From positions 1-64,000 of the forward strand of contig DRFF01000141.1 of the NCBI GenBank assembly GCA_011050685.1: a DNA stretch of 64,000 nucleotides. Direction: 5' to 3'. Of the stretch, positions 37,274-49,044 are shown piece after piece; the first letter of the stretch is position 1, and each line of letters opens with the position of its first letter. The stretch comes from Aurantimonas coralicida. Lineage in GTDB: Bacteria; Pseudomonadota; Alphaproteobacteria; Rhizobiales; Rhizobiaceae. A program made the translations under genes and the position numbers. The notes beneath the pieces were generated by a model. It searched no databases and was not told the origin of the DNA. It saw nothing but the letters and a program-made list of their open reading frames with translations.

Positions 37274-39878
37274 TCACGATTCTCCCGGGGACGACCACGA
37301 TACGCTTCGGCGCATTGCCGGCCAGCGCCGACTGGACGAAGTCGAGTGCCAGCGCCGCTTGCTCCACGTCAGGTTTGCCGGCCGCAGCCGGCATGGTCAA
37401 GTCGCCGCGCTTCTTGCCGTTGATCTGGACGGGCAGCGTAACCGTATCGTCGCGCAACAGCGCCGGCTCGACGCTCGGCCAGGATGCGGCGGCCACAAGT
37501 CCCGCTTCGCCCAATTCGGCCCAGCACGCTTCGGCGAGATGCGGCATCATCGGCGCGATCAGGCGGACGAGGATCGACAGTGCCTCGCGCCCTGCCCCCT
37601 TCAGGGCCGGATTGCTGTCCTTGGAAATCTTTGGAAGGGACGCGGCGAGCGTGTTGACCAGTTCGTAGATCCGCGCCACCGCCTTGTTGAAGGCCAGACG
37701 CTCGATGTCGTCGGCAACGCCCGCCGCTGTGCGGTGCGCCGCGCGGCGGATCGCCAGGACGGATTCGTCGTCGCCGGAGCCTTGCTCGGGCGCCCCGGCA
37801 AGCCGAGGCGCGGTGTCGGCGACCAGACGCCACAGCCGCTGCACGAAGCGATGGGCGCCCTCGACGCCGGCCTCCGTCCAGATGACGTCGCGGTCGGGGG
37901 GCGAATCCGACAGCATGAACCAGCGCGCCGTGTCGGCGCCGTAGGAGGCGATGATGTCGTCCGGATCGACGACGTTCTTCTTCGATTTCGACATCTTTTC
38001 GATGCCGCCGATTTCCAGCCGCGCGCCGGTCGCGATCCGGGTCGCGACGCGGCCGGTCTCGTTCTCCGCAATCGCCACGTCGGCCGGGGGCACCCATTCG
38101 CGGCCCTCGCGATAGGTTTCGTGGACCACCATGCCTTGCGTGAACAGGCCCTTGAATGGCTCGTCGAGATCGAGATGGCCGCAGGCCCGCATCGCCCGGA
38201 CGAAGAAGCGCGAATAGAGAAGATGCAGGATCGCGTGCTCGATGCCGCCGATATACTGGTCGACCGGCAGCCAGGCATTGGCGGCCTGAGGGTCGGTCGG
38301 CGCGTCGGCATGGGGCGCGGTGAAGCGGGCGAAATACCACGAGGAATCGACAAAGGTGTCCATCGTGTCGGTCTCGCGCCGCGCCGTACCACCGCATTGC
38401 GGACAGGTGGCGTCACGCCAGGTCGGGTGCCGGTCGAGCGGATTGCCGGGCTTGTCGAAATCGATGTCGTCGGGAAGCTTGACGGGGAGGTTTGCCTTGG
38501 CCTCCGGCACGACGCCGCAAGCCTCGCAATGCAGCACCGGGATCGGGCAACCCCAATAGCGCTGGCGCGAAATGCCCCAGTCACGCAACCGGAAATTGAC
38601 TTGGCGCTCGGCCTGCGGCGTCCCGAACAGATCGGTCGCCTCGAGCTTTGCCGCCACTGCCTCGAAGGCGGCGTCGGGCGAGAGGCCGTCGAGGAAGCGC
38701 GAATGGAAGATCGTGCCGTCGTCGACATAGGCCTCGGCGCCGATCGCAAAGCGCGCGGGATCGGCATCCGGCGGCAGCACCACCGCCTGCACCGGCAGAT
38801 CATATTTGCGAGCGAAGTCGAGATCGCGCTGATCATGCGCGGGGCAGCCGAAGATCGCGCCGGTGCCGTAGTCCATCAGCACGAAATTCGCCACGTAGAC
38901 CGGCAACTGCCACGTCTCGTCGAAGGGATGAGTGACGGTGAAGCCGGTCGGAATGCCCTTCTTCTCGGCGGTTTCGAGAGCCTCGGCGGTGGTACCCTGT
39001 CGCCGGCACGCGGCGATGAAGGCCTGGACGTCCGGATTGTCCTTCGCCGCAGCGGTCGCCAGCGGATGGTCTGCGGCCACCGCCATGAAGGAGGCGCCGA
39101 ACAGCGTATCCGGACGGGTGGTGAAGACGGTGACGTCCTTGTGAGCCGCAGGCGCGGTGGCCGGGTCGAGCGCCCAGCGCACCAGCAGGCCCTCGGAGCG
39201 CCCGATCCAGTTCCTCTGCATCAGCCGGACCTTTTCCGGCCAGCCGGGCAGGGTGTCGAGGGCGGCCAGGAGATCGTCGGCATAGGCTGTGATCTTGAAG
39301 AACCACTGGGTGAGCTCGCGGCTCTCGACCTCGGCGCCGGAGCGCCAGCCCTTGCCGTCGATCACTTGCTCGTTGGCGAGCACCGTCTGGTCGACCGGGT
39401 CCCAATTGACCTTCGACTTCTTGCGATAGGCAAGGCCGTGCTCCAGAAAGTCGAGGAACAGCATCTGCTGGCGGTGATAATAGTCGACGTCGCAGGTGGC
39501 GAATTCCCGCGACCAGTCCAGCGACAGGCCCATCGACTTGAGCTGGCCGCGCATCGTCGCGATGTTCTGATAGGTCCATTCGCGCGGATGCACCTTGTTC
39601 TGCATCGCGGCGTTCTCGGCCGGCATGCCGAAGGCGTCCCAGCCCATCGGATGCAGGACGTTGAAGCCCTTGGCCCGCTTGTAGCGCGCCACCACGTCGC
39701 CCATGGCATAGTTGCGCACATGGCCCATATGGATGCGGCCGGAGGGATAGGGGAACATTTCGAGGACGTAATAGGTCTCGCCCCCGGCGTCGGTGCGGGT
39801 CTCGAAGAGTTTTGCCTCCTCCCAGGCCTTTTGCCAGCGGGATTCGGATGCGCGGGGGTTATAGCGTTCTGATGACAT
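37260..39878 (-). CDS. leuS: Leucyl-tRNA synthetase
   Basis: A class I aminoacyl-tRNA synthetase charging tRNALeu, 872 residues, normal length. The HIGH-type motif is [15 protein letters not shown]. The zinc-like Cys knuckles are CEACG and CPQCGG. The CP1 editing domain includes [24 protein letters not shown] lies near residue 620, and a C-terminal anticodon-binding domain follows. It overlaps lptE, implying co-transcription. Confidence 0.98.
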   Translation of the reverse strand: MSSERYNPRASESRWQKAWEEAKLFETRTDAGGETYYVLEMFPYPSGRIHMGHVRNYAMGDVVARYKRAKGFNVLHPMGWDAFGMPAENAAMQNKVHPREWTYQNIATMRGQLKSMGLSLDWSREFATCDVDYYHRQQMLFLDFLEHGLAYRKKSKVNWDPVDQTVLANEQVIDGKGWRSGAEVESRELTQWFFKITAYADDLLAALDTLPGWPEKVRLMQRNWIGRSEGLLVRWALDPATAPAAHKDVTVFTTRPDTLFGASFMAVAADHPLATAAAKDNPDVQAFIAACRRQGTTAEALETAEKKGIPTGFTVTHPFDETWQLPVYVANFVLMDYGTGAIFGCPAHDQRDLDFARKYDLPVQAVVLPPDADPARFAIGAEAYVDDGTIFHSRFLDGLSPDAAFEAVAAKLEATDLFGTPQAERQVNFRLRDWGISRQRYWGCPIPVLHCEACGVVPEAKANLPVKLPDDIDFDKPGNPLDRHPTWRDATCPQCGGTARRETDTMDTFVDSSWYFARFTAPHADAPTDPQAANAWLPVDQYIGGIEHAILHLLYSRFFVRAMRACGHLDLDEPFKGLFTQGMVVHETYREGREWVPPADVAIAENETGRVATRIATGARLEIGGIEKMSKSKKNVVDPDDIIASYGADTARWFMLSDSPPDRDVIWTEAGVEGAHRFVQRLWRLVADTAPRLAGAPEQGSGDDESVLAIRRAAHRTAAGVADDIERLAFNKAVARIYELVNTLAASLPKISKDSNPALKGAGREALSILVRLIAPMMPHLAEACWAELGEAGLVAAASWPSVEPALLRDDTVTLPVQINGKKRGDLTMPAAAGKPDVEQAALALDFVQSALAGNAPKRIVVVPGRIVNVVL

Positions 39879-40043
39879 GCGGCGGGTCGGTATCCTGGCG
39901 CGGCCATCTGGGGCCGTCGGGCGTGGGCAATGCGGCTTGACTTACTCCGTTGTTCGCGTCCCGTTCAACACGAACCGGCGAGATTTCGCCGAATCGCGGC
40001 AAAATCGCCGCTGAATGCTACCGAAGCAGCAAAAAGGTTGGGT

Positions 40044-40718
40044 ATGGTCGACACGACAGGCGAACGCTACCGGGCGGTGTGCGAACGGATCGCCACGGCG
40101 ACGAAGGACGCGGGTCGGCCCGAGCACGCGGTCGATCTCGCGGTGGTTTCCAAGACCTATGACGCGGACGCGATCCTGCCGGTGATCGCCGCCGGCCAGC
40201 GGAATTTCGGCGAAAACAAGGTGCAGGAGGCCAAGGCCAAATGGCCGGCCTTGCGCGAACGCTTCCCCAACATCGAGTTGCGGCTGATCGGCCCGTTGCA
40301 GTCGAACAAGGCCGGCGAGGCGGTGGCGTTGTTCGACGTCATCGAGAGCGTCGACCGGGAAAAGATCGCCGCGGCGATCGCCAAGGAGGCCGTCAAGCAG
40401 GACCGGCATCCGCGCCTCTATGTCCAGGTCAACACCGGCGAGGAGCCACAAAAGGCCGGCATCGCGCCGGGCGAGGCGGCGGTCTTCGTCGCGCGTTGCC
40501 GCAATGAGCACGGTCTCACGATCGAGGGGCTGATGTGCATTCCGCCGGCCGACGAAAATCCCGGCCCGCATTTCGCGCTGCTGGCCAAGATCGCCGCCGA
40601 GGCGGGTGTCGCCAAGCTGTCGATGGGCATGTCCGGCGATTTCGAGGCGGCGATCGCCTTCGGCGCGACCTCGGTGCGCGTCGGTTCGGCGATCTTCGGC
40701 GAGCGGGATTACGGCTGA
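40044..40718 (+). CDS. YggS-type pyridoxal phosphate homeostasis protein
   Basis: A 224-residue single-domain PLP-binding protein that buffers pyridoxal phosphate. The PLP Lys is in LAVVSKTYDADAI. Other family marks are GQRNFGENKVQEAKAKW, LIGPLQSNKAGEAV, YVQVNTGEEPQKAGI, SMGMSGDFEAAIAFGATSVRVGSAIFG. The start MVDTTGERY was chosen because the upstream frame is not coding-like. It is divergent from leuS. Confidence 0.94.
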   Translation: MVDTTGERYRAVCERIATATKDAGRPEHAVDLAVVSKTYDADAILPVIAAGQRNFGENKVQEAKAKWPALRERFPNIELRLIGPLQSNKAGEAVALFDVIESVDREKIAAAIAKEAVKQDRHPRLYVQVNTGEEPQKAGIAPGEAAVFVARCRNEHGLTIEGLMCIPPADENPGPHFALLAKIAAEAGVAKLSMGMSGDFEAAIAFGATSVRVGSAIFGERDYG

Positions 40719-40866
40719 GGGGTCTTCGCCCGGCGGGCCGGCAAGGATAGCAAGCCGCCGGTGTCTGGCTGGCTGGACGGTCAATCAATTCGCCGCCCTG
40801 GAGCGGAACCCTTCCGCCGCTGCCGTCTTTGCATGAAACGGTAGCACCGTTTGAGGAGGCAATAGC

Positions 40867-41916
40867 GTGGCCGAGACGTCTAGCGAGGCGGCCTTTGTTC
40901 GCCGGACCGTGATTGCCGCCGGAATTGTCGCGGCAGTCGGAACCGCGCTGTTCGTATTCTGGACCGCTTCGCTGGCCTTTTTCCTGATCTTGGCCGGTCT
41001 GGTGCTTGCTTCGACGTTCACCGGCATCGCGTCGGGCCTGCGACATGTTGGCGTTCCGCGAAGGGTCGGACTGCTGGTCGCCTATCTCATGTTGTTGCTG
41101 CTGATCACGGCCGGCTTTGTCTGGGGCGGCGTGGTGATCGTCCAGCAGTTCAACGATCTCCTCCAACTCGTGGCGGGGCAGGTCGATCGTCTTGCGGAGC
41201 TTCTTCAGGCGTACGGTTTCTCCGACGGAAGGCCGTCGGACGAGCCGGGGCTGGGGACCCTCCTGCCTAGCGCCTCCGGCCTCTTTTCCTCCGCCTCGCG
41301 CGCCGCCTACGCCATCCTCGGCGGCCTCGGCAACGCTTTCATCGTGGTGTTCATCGCGATCTTCGTGTCCTGGCAGCCGGGGCTCTATCGGCGCGGCATC
41401 GTCAGCCTGTTTCCCAAGCCACGGCGCGCGCGCATCACCAAAACGCTGTGCAACAGCGCGCATCAGTTGACCATGTGGCTGGCCGGGCAAGCCATCTCCA
41501 TGGCGACGGTCTTTGTGGTCTCGCTCCTCGGCCTGTGGGCCATCGGCATGCCGAACGCCTTCCTGCTGGCGCTGCAGGCCGGGCTTTTGGCTTTCGTGCC
41601 GACGCTCGGACCCTTCGTTGCCGGCGTTGTCATCGTGCTGGCGGGCTTTGCCGACAGCCCGCAGATGGCTCTCTACGGTCTCATCGTCTACGTCGTCATC
41701 CAAGGCGTCGAAAGCAACGTCACCCAGCCGATGGCGCAACGCTGGGCGACCGCCCTGCCCCCGGCCCTGACGCTTGGCTCGCAGCTTGTCTTCGGTCTGC
41801 TGTTCGGCCTCATGGGCGTGGCGCTCGCAGTACCCTTCGTCGCCATCGTCAAGACCATGGTGGAAGACCTCTATGTGAAGGATACGCTCGGCGGATACGC
41901 GGCCGAGGCCTCCTGA
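40867..41916 (+). CDS. AI-2E-family (PerM/YdiK-like) membrane permease
   Basis: A 349-residue multi-pass membrane protein of the AI-2E superfamily, whose members export autoinducer-2 or act as sodium/proton antiporters. About seven or eight hydrophobic segments are visible. A central amphipathic region (FNDLLQLVAGQVDRLAELLQAYG) and the conserved GLLAFVPTLGPFVAG, GVESNVTQPMAQRWATALPPAL and GVALAVPFVAIVKTMVEDLYV are present. It starts at GTG with GAGGAGG upstream. The substrate is not predictable. Confidence 0.88.
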   Translation: MAETSSEAAFVRRTVIAAGIVAAVGTALFVFWTASLAFFLILAGLVLASTFTGIASGLRHVGVPRRVGLLVAYLMLLLLITAGFVWGGVVIVQQFNDLLQLVAGQVDRLAELLQAYGFSDGRPSDEPGLGTLLPSASGLFSSASRAAYAILGGLGNAFIVVFIAIFVSWQPGLYRRGIVSLFPKPRRARITKTLCNSAHQLTMWLAGQAISMATVFVVSLLGLWAIGMPNAFLLALQAGLLAFVPTLGPFVAGVVIVLAGFADSPQMALYGLIVYVVIQGVESNVTQPMAQRWATALPPALTLGSQLVFGLLFGLMGVALAVPFVAIVKTMVEDLYVKDTLGGYAAEAS

Positions 41917-42038
41917 ACCGGCAGCCGGCGCCGCGCACCTCGAAAGTCTAACCGCGCGCGGCTGGACCGTCCGCGCGGTTTCACCCTAAGTTGCCTCTCG
42001 GAGGCGGGAGACCGCCGGGACGATATGGGAGGCGAAGC

Positions 42039-43988
<1,950 letters not shown>

Positions 43989-44045
43989 GATGGAGCCCGC
44001 GACGGTGGCGACTTGCGTCAGGCTGGCGCGAAAAACGCCACCATC

Positions 44046-44074
44046 TTGCCTTGCCTGTTTTATGCCCGCATACT
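44046..44074 (+). promoter_or_regulatory. Candidate promoter of the 44.1-kb small ORF
   Basis: TTGCCT at 44046-44051, a 17-base spacer and CATACT at 44069-44074 form a recognisable RpoD-type promoter. Transcription would start near 44081, about 30 bases before the small ORF. Confidence 0.5.
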
Positions 44075-44110
44075 CGCGGTGTGTTTAACGAAGCGAAAGG
44101 AGGTGATCCA

Positions 44111-44188
44111 ATGTCGAGTGATTTCCAGATGCCGGTTGGGTCTCAATGTCTCGGTCAAGCGATGGAGCAGTCTTCTCGCTTCGCTTGA
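44111..44188 (+). CDS. 25-codon ORF with an extreme Shine-Dalgarno sequence
   Basis: The ORF encodes MSSDFQMPVGSQCLGQ followed by nine more residues ending SSRFA. It is preceded by GAAAGGAGGTGATCC (44095-44109), complementary over 15 bases to the conserved 3' end of 16S rRNA, with a seven-base spacer to ATG. It lies between a candidate promoter and a terminator in a 398-base gap after acs. A GGGTCC/GGACCC hairpin (44196-44221) follows the stop. I do not recognise the peptide. The unit could be a small protein, a leader peptide or a regulatory RNA. Confidence 0.6.
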   Translation: MSSDFQMPVGSQCLGQAMEQSSRFA

Positions 44189-44241
44189 GACAGTCGGGTC
44201 CGGGTTACGGTCGAAGGACCCCCGGTATACGAGAGTCACGG

Positions 44242-44273
44242 GGCCGCTTCCTGGCAACAGGGAGCGGCCTTTT
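44242..44273 (+). terminator. Rho-independent terminator of the small-ORF transcript
   Basis: A 12-base-pair stem (GGCCGCTTCCTG with CAGGGAGCGGCC, one G-U pair) closes a GCAA loop and is followed by TTTT. It ends the short transcription unit that contains the 25-codon ORF. Confidence 0.85.
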
Positions 44274-44310
44274 GCATGGACGGATGCTCGTCCCAGCCCC
44301 GGCCAGCGAC

Positions 44311-44344
44311 AAAAAAATCCCGCCCCGGCGTAAACCGGGACGGG
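44311..44344 (-). terminator. Rho-independent terminator of the PRC-barrel gene
   Basis: On the minus strand a ten-base stem (CCCGTCCCGG pairing with CCGGGGCGGG, one mismatch) with a six-base loop is followed by seven T residues. It lies about 40 bases beyond the PRC-barrel stop, in the right orientation. Confidence 0.8.
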
Positions 44345-44386
44345 TGGTATGACAGCCGAACGAATCCCGCTTGCGCGCTCGTGCGC

Positions 44387-45271
44387 TTATTGCGGTGCCG
44401 GTGTCGTGCCGTCGGCCGGAGCCATCCCCGCATCGGGCGCAGCTTCCTCGGCGGCTTCTGCCTCTTCCGGCTCGCCATAGGCGGGCGCGGCCTCGAGCTG
44501 CTCGCGCGAGACGTTCAGCACGATCCGATCCGGCAGATTGTCCTCGCCGACGACCGGAGTCTGGGGCTCAGGCGCCGGCTGAGCGGCGCCACCGGCCGCC
44601 GGATCGACACCCGTCGCCGCGCCGCCGACAGCCGGATCGACAGGAGCGGGAGCAGCGGCCTCGATGTCGGCCTTCTTGGGAAGACCTTCGGTCTTGCCCG
44701 GACCGAATTCGAGCGCGTCCATCGCAACCGCGACATCCTTGCGGCCGATGCCGAGGAAGCCGCCGACACCGACGAGCACCGCGATTACTTCGCCCTGCTC
44801 CGAGACGAGCACGTCGGTGATCGACCCAATGCTTTCACCGGCGGTATCGTAGACGTCCTTGCCATTCAGGTCCTCGACACGCCAAGCGCCGGTCGGCGGG
44901 ACGACGACGAACGGACCGTCGGCCATGGTCGCGTCGGTTGACGTGGCCGTGTCCATCGCCGTGGTGTCAGCAGGTGCCGCCTCGGTGTTGGTCGTCGTGG
45001 GCATATCCGCAGGGGCGGCCGCGCCTGAGTCCGGCATGGCGGTCGCATCGTCCCTGGACATTGGCTCGCCCTCGGCAGGCGCGGCGGCGTCGCCGGTGGT
45101 CGCGTCCGTTCCCTCCGCCGGAGCCGCTGAATCGGCTGGCGCGGTTGCGTCGGCCGGCGCTTCGGCAGCCGGCGGGGTATCGGTTGGGGGCGGCGTGGTG
45201 GCATCCTGCGCGAAGGCCGCGAAGGGCATGACGACGCCGGCTAGAAGTGCCGTGTAGAGAGTGTTTCTCAT
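44387..45271 (-). CDS. Secreted PRC-barrel domain protein
   Basis: A 294-residue exported protein. Its signal peptide is MRNTLYTALLAGVVMPFAAFAQ. About 120 residues of Pro/Ala/Thr/Asp-rich low complexity follow. Then comes one PRC-barrel: WRVEDLNGKDVYDTAGESIGSITDVLVSEQGEVIAVLVGVGGFLGIGRKDVAVAMDAL. A second Pro/Ala-rich tail contains DRIVLNVSREQLEAAPAYG. PRC-barrels mediate protein contacts; the extracytoplasmic rhizobial versions have no settled role. ATG with GGGAG upstream. Confidence 0.88.
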   Translation of the reverse strand: MRNTLYTALLAGVVMPFAAFAQDATTPPPTDTPPAAEAPADATAPADSAAPAEGTDATTGDAAAPAEGEPMSRDDATAMPDSGAAAPADMPTTTNTEAAPADTTAMDTATSTDATMADGPFVVVPPTGAWRVEDLNGKDVYDTAGESIGSITDVLVSEQGEVIAVLVGVGGFLGIGRKDVAVAMDALEFGPGKTEGLPKKADIEAAAPAPVDPAVGGAATGVDPAAGGAAQPAPEPQTPVVGEDNLPDRIVLNVSREQLEAAPAYGEPEEAEAAEEAAPDAGMAPADGTTPAPQ

Positions 45272-45410
45272 CGATTTTACTCCCATTGGTGATCACGAAA
45301 GAATGATCCACGGCAGGAGAGGTTCCAAAAGAAACTAAGTTAGCCGATCAATTTTGTCGGGGAGGCGCCCGACTGGGCGTTTTCGCGGTCACCGCGCGCG
45401 GGAAATCGGC

Positions 45411-46688
45411 TTAGCGATAAAGGTCTTGCCGGGTCGGGGGCAGTTCGGCCGGTCCCTTGGCCCGCCGCGAGGCGAGTGTCTGGTAGATCAGCAGGCCGCC
45501 CCGGCTGAAACCCAGTGAGACGCCGGCCAGATAAAGCAGCCAGAGACGGGCGCGGGGCTCGCCGGCGATCCGCGACGCTTCTTCCATATTGGCGCTCAGG
45601 CGGTCGTGCCAGAGCCGGCAGGTGCGGCCATAATGCTCGCGCCAGTTCTCGACGTCGTGGACCTCGAAACGGTGCGCCTCCAGCTTTTGCGCGGAGTGGC
45701 CGACATGGTCGAGTTCGGCGCCGGGAAAAATGTAGCGGATGATCGCCGCATATTCCTTCGTGCCTTTGCGAAATGCCTTGTCGGTGGCCTTGGCCGGCCG
45801 GGTGATGGCGTGGTGGAGATAGAGCCCGTTCGGCCGCAGGAGTTTGCGCACGGCACTGAAATAGGCGTCGTGATGGGCCCAGCCGACATGTTCGAACATG
45901 CCGATCGAGGCGATCTTGTCGAAGGCTCCGCTCACCTCCTGGAAGGGCTTGAGTTCGATCGTCACACGATCGCCCAACCCCTTCGCCGCGATGCGTTCGC
46001 GGGCGAGATCGTATTGCGCCTGGCTCAGCGTCACGCCGTGGCCGGTGACGCCATAATTCTCGGCGGCGTGGATGAGCAGCGCGCCCCAGCCGCAGCCGAT
46101 GTCGAGCAGCCGTTCGCCCGGTTTCAGCCGCAGCTTGCGGCAGATCATCTCCAGCTTGTCGTGCTGCGCCTTGCCGATGTCGTCGTGCCAGCCGTCGAAA
46201 TAGGCGCAGGAATACAGCATCCGCTCGTCGAGAAAGAGCCGGTAGAAATCGTTGGAGATGTCGTAATGGAATTGGATCGCCGCCATGGACGAGCCGCTGG
46301 CGCCCGCCCCTGCGCCCGTCTGGGGCGCCGCTTTGGCGGCCTTGGAGCCTTTACGGGACAGGCCGTAGAGCGCCGGCAGCGCGATGGCGATCCGCAATTT
46401 ATCGAGCTTCTTCAGCGCGTCCTTGGTGCGAATGTCGGAACGCGCGGCGGCGACATCGAAGATCGTGCCATCCTCGATATCGATGGCCTTGGCCATCCAC
46501 AATTCGGCGGCGGTGGCGATCGTCGGGCGGATCGCCAGGCGAGCGATCGCGGCGGGATCGTTCAGGGCGAGCGCCGGTCCGTCCGCGGGGCCGATGCGTT
46601 CTCCGGTCCACAGCCGGACGGCGATCTTCGGCTGGAAAGCGGTGATCGCCTGGCGGACGATGGCTTCGAGTCTGGCTTCGCCCGTCAT
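45411..46688 (-). CDS. cfa: Cyclopropane-fatty-acyl-phospholipid synthase
   Basis: A SAM-dependent enzyme that adds a methylene bridge to unsaturated phospholipid acyl chains. It has 425 residues. The SAM loop is LLDIGCGWGALLIHAAENYG, FHYDISNDFYRLFLDERMLYSCAYF is the family signature, and SIGMFEHVGWAHHDAYF is also present. An extra Ala/Gly-rich loop lies near residue 135. The start MTGEARLEA was chosen over an upstream ATG that runs through a parS-like site. Confidence 0.94.
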   Translation of the reverse strand: MTGEARLEAIVRQAITAFQPKIAVRLWTGERIGPADGPALALNDPAAIARLAIRPTIATAAELWMAKAIDIEDGTIFDVAAARSDIRTKDALKKLDKLRIAIALPALYGLSRKGSKAAKAAPQTGAGAGASGSSMAAIQFHYDISNDFYRLFLDERMLYSCAYFDGWHDDIGKAQHDKLEMICRKLRLKPGERLLDIGCGWGALLIHAAENYGVTGHGVTLSQAQYDLARERIAAKGLGDRVTIELKPFQEVSGAFDKIASIGMFEHVGWAHHDAYFSAVRKLLRPNGLYLHHAITRPAKATDKAFRKGTKEYAAIIRYIFPGAELDHVGHSAQKLEAHRFEVHDVENWREHYGRTCRLWHDRLSANMEEASRIAGEPRARLWLLYLAGVSLGFSRGGLLIYQTLASRRAKGPAELPPTRQDLYR

Positions 46689-46701
46689 CGACCGGCCTCT
46701 C

Positions 46702-46717
46702 CGTTTCACGTGAACCG
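46702..46717. promoter_or_regulatory. Degenerate parS-like site upstream of cfa (3 mismatches)
   Basis: CGTTTCACGTGAACCG keeps GTTTCACGTGAA and differs from parS at positions 1, 14 and 16. It is intergenic, 14 bases upstream of the cfa start codon. Confidence 0.4.
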
Positions 46718-46817
46718 GTATGAACACCGCTTTTCAGGGTTTAGCGCGGAGTGTGGGCGGGCGGCAACTCGCGTTGCGGACATCCCGACGCTTTAACGGC
46801 CTGCAGCGCAAACCCGC

Positions 46818-47336
46818 CTATCCGGTACCCGATATCCCAGTTGCCGCTGGCGCGAGACCGCCCAGCACGGCGCCGTTGCACCAGTCGCGCCGCTTGCCGC
46901 CCTCATAACGGACAACAAGACCCTCGCGCAGCAACCGGTCGGCGACGTCGCTGCCGTCCGACGCCGACAGGCTGGCCAGCACGCGGCCGAAATATTTGTC
47001 GCCGGAAATGACGGTCAACGTGACGTTTCCGCCGCCGACCAGCTGCTTGAGCCGATCGGTCGCAACTTGCGCGGCAGCTTTTTCCGCCGCACAGCCGCCG
47101 CGATGCTCCGGGGCGTCGATGCCGCGCAGGCGAACCGCGACATGGACGGACTGCATCGGCCAGATAAATGCCTCGACCATAATCGTATCGCCGTCGCGTA
47201 CCTTGATCACGCGCGCCTCCACCGGCCCGGCGATTTCGCGCAGATAGGCATCGCCGGTCTCGGCGGCGCCAGCCGCTGCCCCAAGCGCGAGCAGGGAGGT
47301 AATGCAACCGTAAAGAGTATTGGTAAGGTATCTCAC
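46818..47336 (-). CDS. Secreted thermonuclease-family (SNase-like) protein
   Basis: A 172-residue exported protein with a signal peptide of about 25 residues ending in AAETGDA. A staphylococcal-nuclease-like OB fold follows: VRDGDTIMVEAFIWP for the metal site, VRLRGIDAPEHRGGCAAE for the Arg/Glu catalytic region, and DKYFGRVLASL for the second Arg. The C-terminus, REGLVVRYEGGKRRDWC, is typical. Such proteins may degrade extracellular or periplasmic nucleic acid. Confidence 0.88.
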   Translation of the reverse strand: MRYLTNTLYGCITSLLALGAAAGAAETGDAYLREIAGPVEARVIKVRDGDTIMVEAFIWPMQSVHVAVRLRGIDAPEHRGGCAAEKAAAQVATDRLKQLVGGGNVTLTVISGDKYFGRVLASLSASDGSDVADRLLREGLVVRYEGGKRRDWCNGAVLGGLAPAATGISGTG

Positions 47337-47583
47337 GTCAGCGGGCGATCCGAATCATCTGGGTTGCGGATATTATTCCTATACCGGATCTCGCAGAAGT
47401 CAATCTGCCCCCGCAGCACGTCATGGGTTGATCACGGTGTCGCCTCATCCCCGCGAGACACGAAGCCGTGAATGGCGGGGTTTCCGTTAGGATAAGGTGC
47501 CCACAACCATAAGCTGATACGCATTCGTCGCCGTCAATCTGGAATGCGGGGTGCGGCTGCTTTTCCCGCTCGGAGCGCGCGAA

Positions 47584-47850
47584 TCAGAAATCCGAGATCA
47601 GGCCGTTTTTCTCCCAATCGCCGTAGCGGACCGGTTCCGGGCCGTCGCGGCCATTCAGCTCCGTCGGCCGGCCGGCCGGATCGATCGCCTCTGCGTCGCG
47701 ATCGCGGCGCCGCGCTTCGGCCTCGGCAAGCGCGCGCCGGGCGGCGGGCGAGAGCGGGCGATTGTCGGTCGGCGCGTCCGTCCGGTCCGGCCCGGCCGGC
47801 CCTTCGGTCGCGGCGGCTTGCGGGGAGTGGGAGGATGCGGAATCGGTCAT
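47584..47850 (-). CDS. DUF1674/SDHAF4-family succinate dehydrogenase assembly factor
   Basis: An 88-residue protein with a disordered polar N-terminus, an Ala/Glu/Arg helix (PAARRALAEAEARRRDRDAE), and the SDHAF4 signature PTELNGRDGPEPVRYGDWEKNGLISDF at the C-terminus. The family helps flavinylate or protect SdhA. It is divergent from htpX, an arrangement conserved in Rhizobiales. Start MTDSASS was chosen as the first ATG of a family-sized protein. Confidence 0.92.
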   Translation of the reverse strand: MTDSASSHSPQAAATEGPAGPDRTDAPTDNRPLSPAARRALAEAEARRRDRDAEAIDPAGRPTELNGRDGPEPVRYGDWEKNGLISDF

Positions 47851-48066
47851 TGGCAAGATGATCCTGGTCGGCGGTCGGTGCCCGCAAGATAGGGAGCCGT
47901 TCGGCAATTGCCCACTGCGGTCGGGGACTGACCGCGATGGTCATCGCCCGGAGCGGCTGAAACGTCCCTGCTGTGATCGACATTGCGGCGGCGACCTGCA
48001 ATCACCAGATTTGCTGGCGGTAGGGCGCGGATCGACCGCGTCGTGAGCAGCGGGGTGGGACGTCCC

Positions 48067-49044
48067 ATGAACATGATCAAGACGGCGATGCTGATCGCCT
48101 TCATGACCGCCCTTTTCATGGGGCTGGGGCTTCTGGTCGGCGGCCGCGCCGGCATGATGATCGCCTTCGTCATCGCGGCGGGGATGAATCTCTTCGCCTA
48201 TTGGAACGCCGACAAGATGGTGCTGAAGATGCACCGTGCGAAGGAAGTCGACGCGCGCACGGCGCCGGAATTCTATCGCATCGTCCAGGGCCTCGCCGGC
48301 AATGCCGGCCTGCCAATGCCGAAGGTCTACGTCATCCAGAACCCGCAGCCGAACGCCTTTGCCACCGGCCGCAACCCCGATAACGCCGCCGTCGCGGCGA
48401 CCACCGGCCTGCTCGAGCAACTGACGTCGGAAGAGGTCGCCGCCGTGATGGCACACGAGCTCGCCCATGTGCAGAACCGCGACACGCTGATCATGACGAT
48501 CACCGCAACGCTCGCCGGCGCGATCTCGATGCTCGGCAATTTCGCCTTCTTCTTCGGCGGCAACCGCAACAACAACAATCCGCTCGGCTTCATCGGCGTG
48601 ATCGCCGCGATCATCGTCGCGCCGCTCGCGGCGATGCTGGTGCAGATGGCGATCAGCCGCACCCGCGAATATTCCGCCGACCGGCGCGGCGCCGAGATCT
48701 GTGGCAACCCCGACTGGCTCGCCTCGGCGCTCGGCAAGATCGCCAGCTCCGCCGGTCGCATCGTCAATGAGGACGCCGAGCGCAACCCTGCGACGGCGCA
48801 CATGTTCATCATCAACCCCTTGTCAGGCCAGCGCATGGACAATCTGTTCTCGACCCACCCGGATACCGGCAACCGTATCGCCGCCCTGCGGCAGATGGCG
48901 GTCGAAATGGACGGCGGCGGCGGCGCGGGCTTCGTCGCCGGAACGTCGGCCAAGCCGGTCGCGCATGACGATCAGGCGTCGGGGCCGTGGAACCGTGCGC
49001 GCAAGACGCCGCCCGGCGGCACGCGCAAGGGTCCCTGGGGTTGA
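48067..49044 (+). CDS. htpX: Membrane-bound zinc metalloprotease HtpX
   Basis: HtpX is an inner-membrane quality-control protease of the M48B family, 325 residues. Two N-terminal membrane helices are followed by the active site [13 protein letters not shown] (HExxH) and the third zinc ligand region [17 protein letters not shown]. Two more hydrophobic segments lie in between. The C-terminal tail is Gly/Pro-rich. Its TGA overlaps the proposed TTG start of rsmB. Confidence 0.95.
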   Translation: MNMIKTAMLIAFMTALFMGLGLLVGGRAGMMIAFVIAAGMNLFAYWNADKMVLKMHRAKEVDARTAPEFYRIVQGLAGNAGLPMPKVYVIQNPQPNAFATGRNPDNAAVAATTGLLEQLTSEEVAAVMAHELAHVQNRDTLIMTITATLAGAISMLGNFAFFFGGNRNNNNPLGFIGVIAAIIVAPLAAMLVQMAISRTREYSADRRGAEICGNPDWLASALGKIASSAGRIVNEDAERNPATAHMFIINPLSGQRMDNLFSTHPDTGNRIAALRQMAVEMDGGGGAGFVAGTSAKPVAHDDQASGPWNRARKTPPGGTRKGPWG

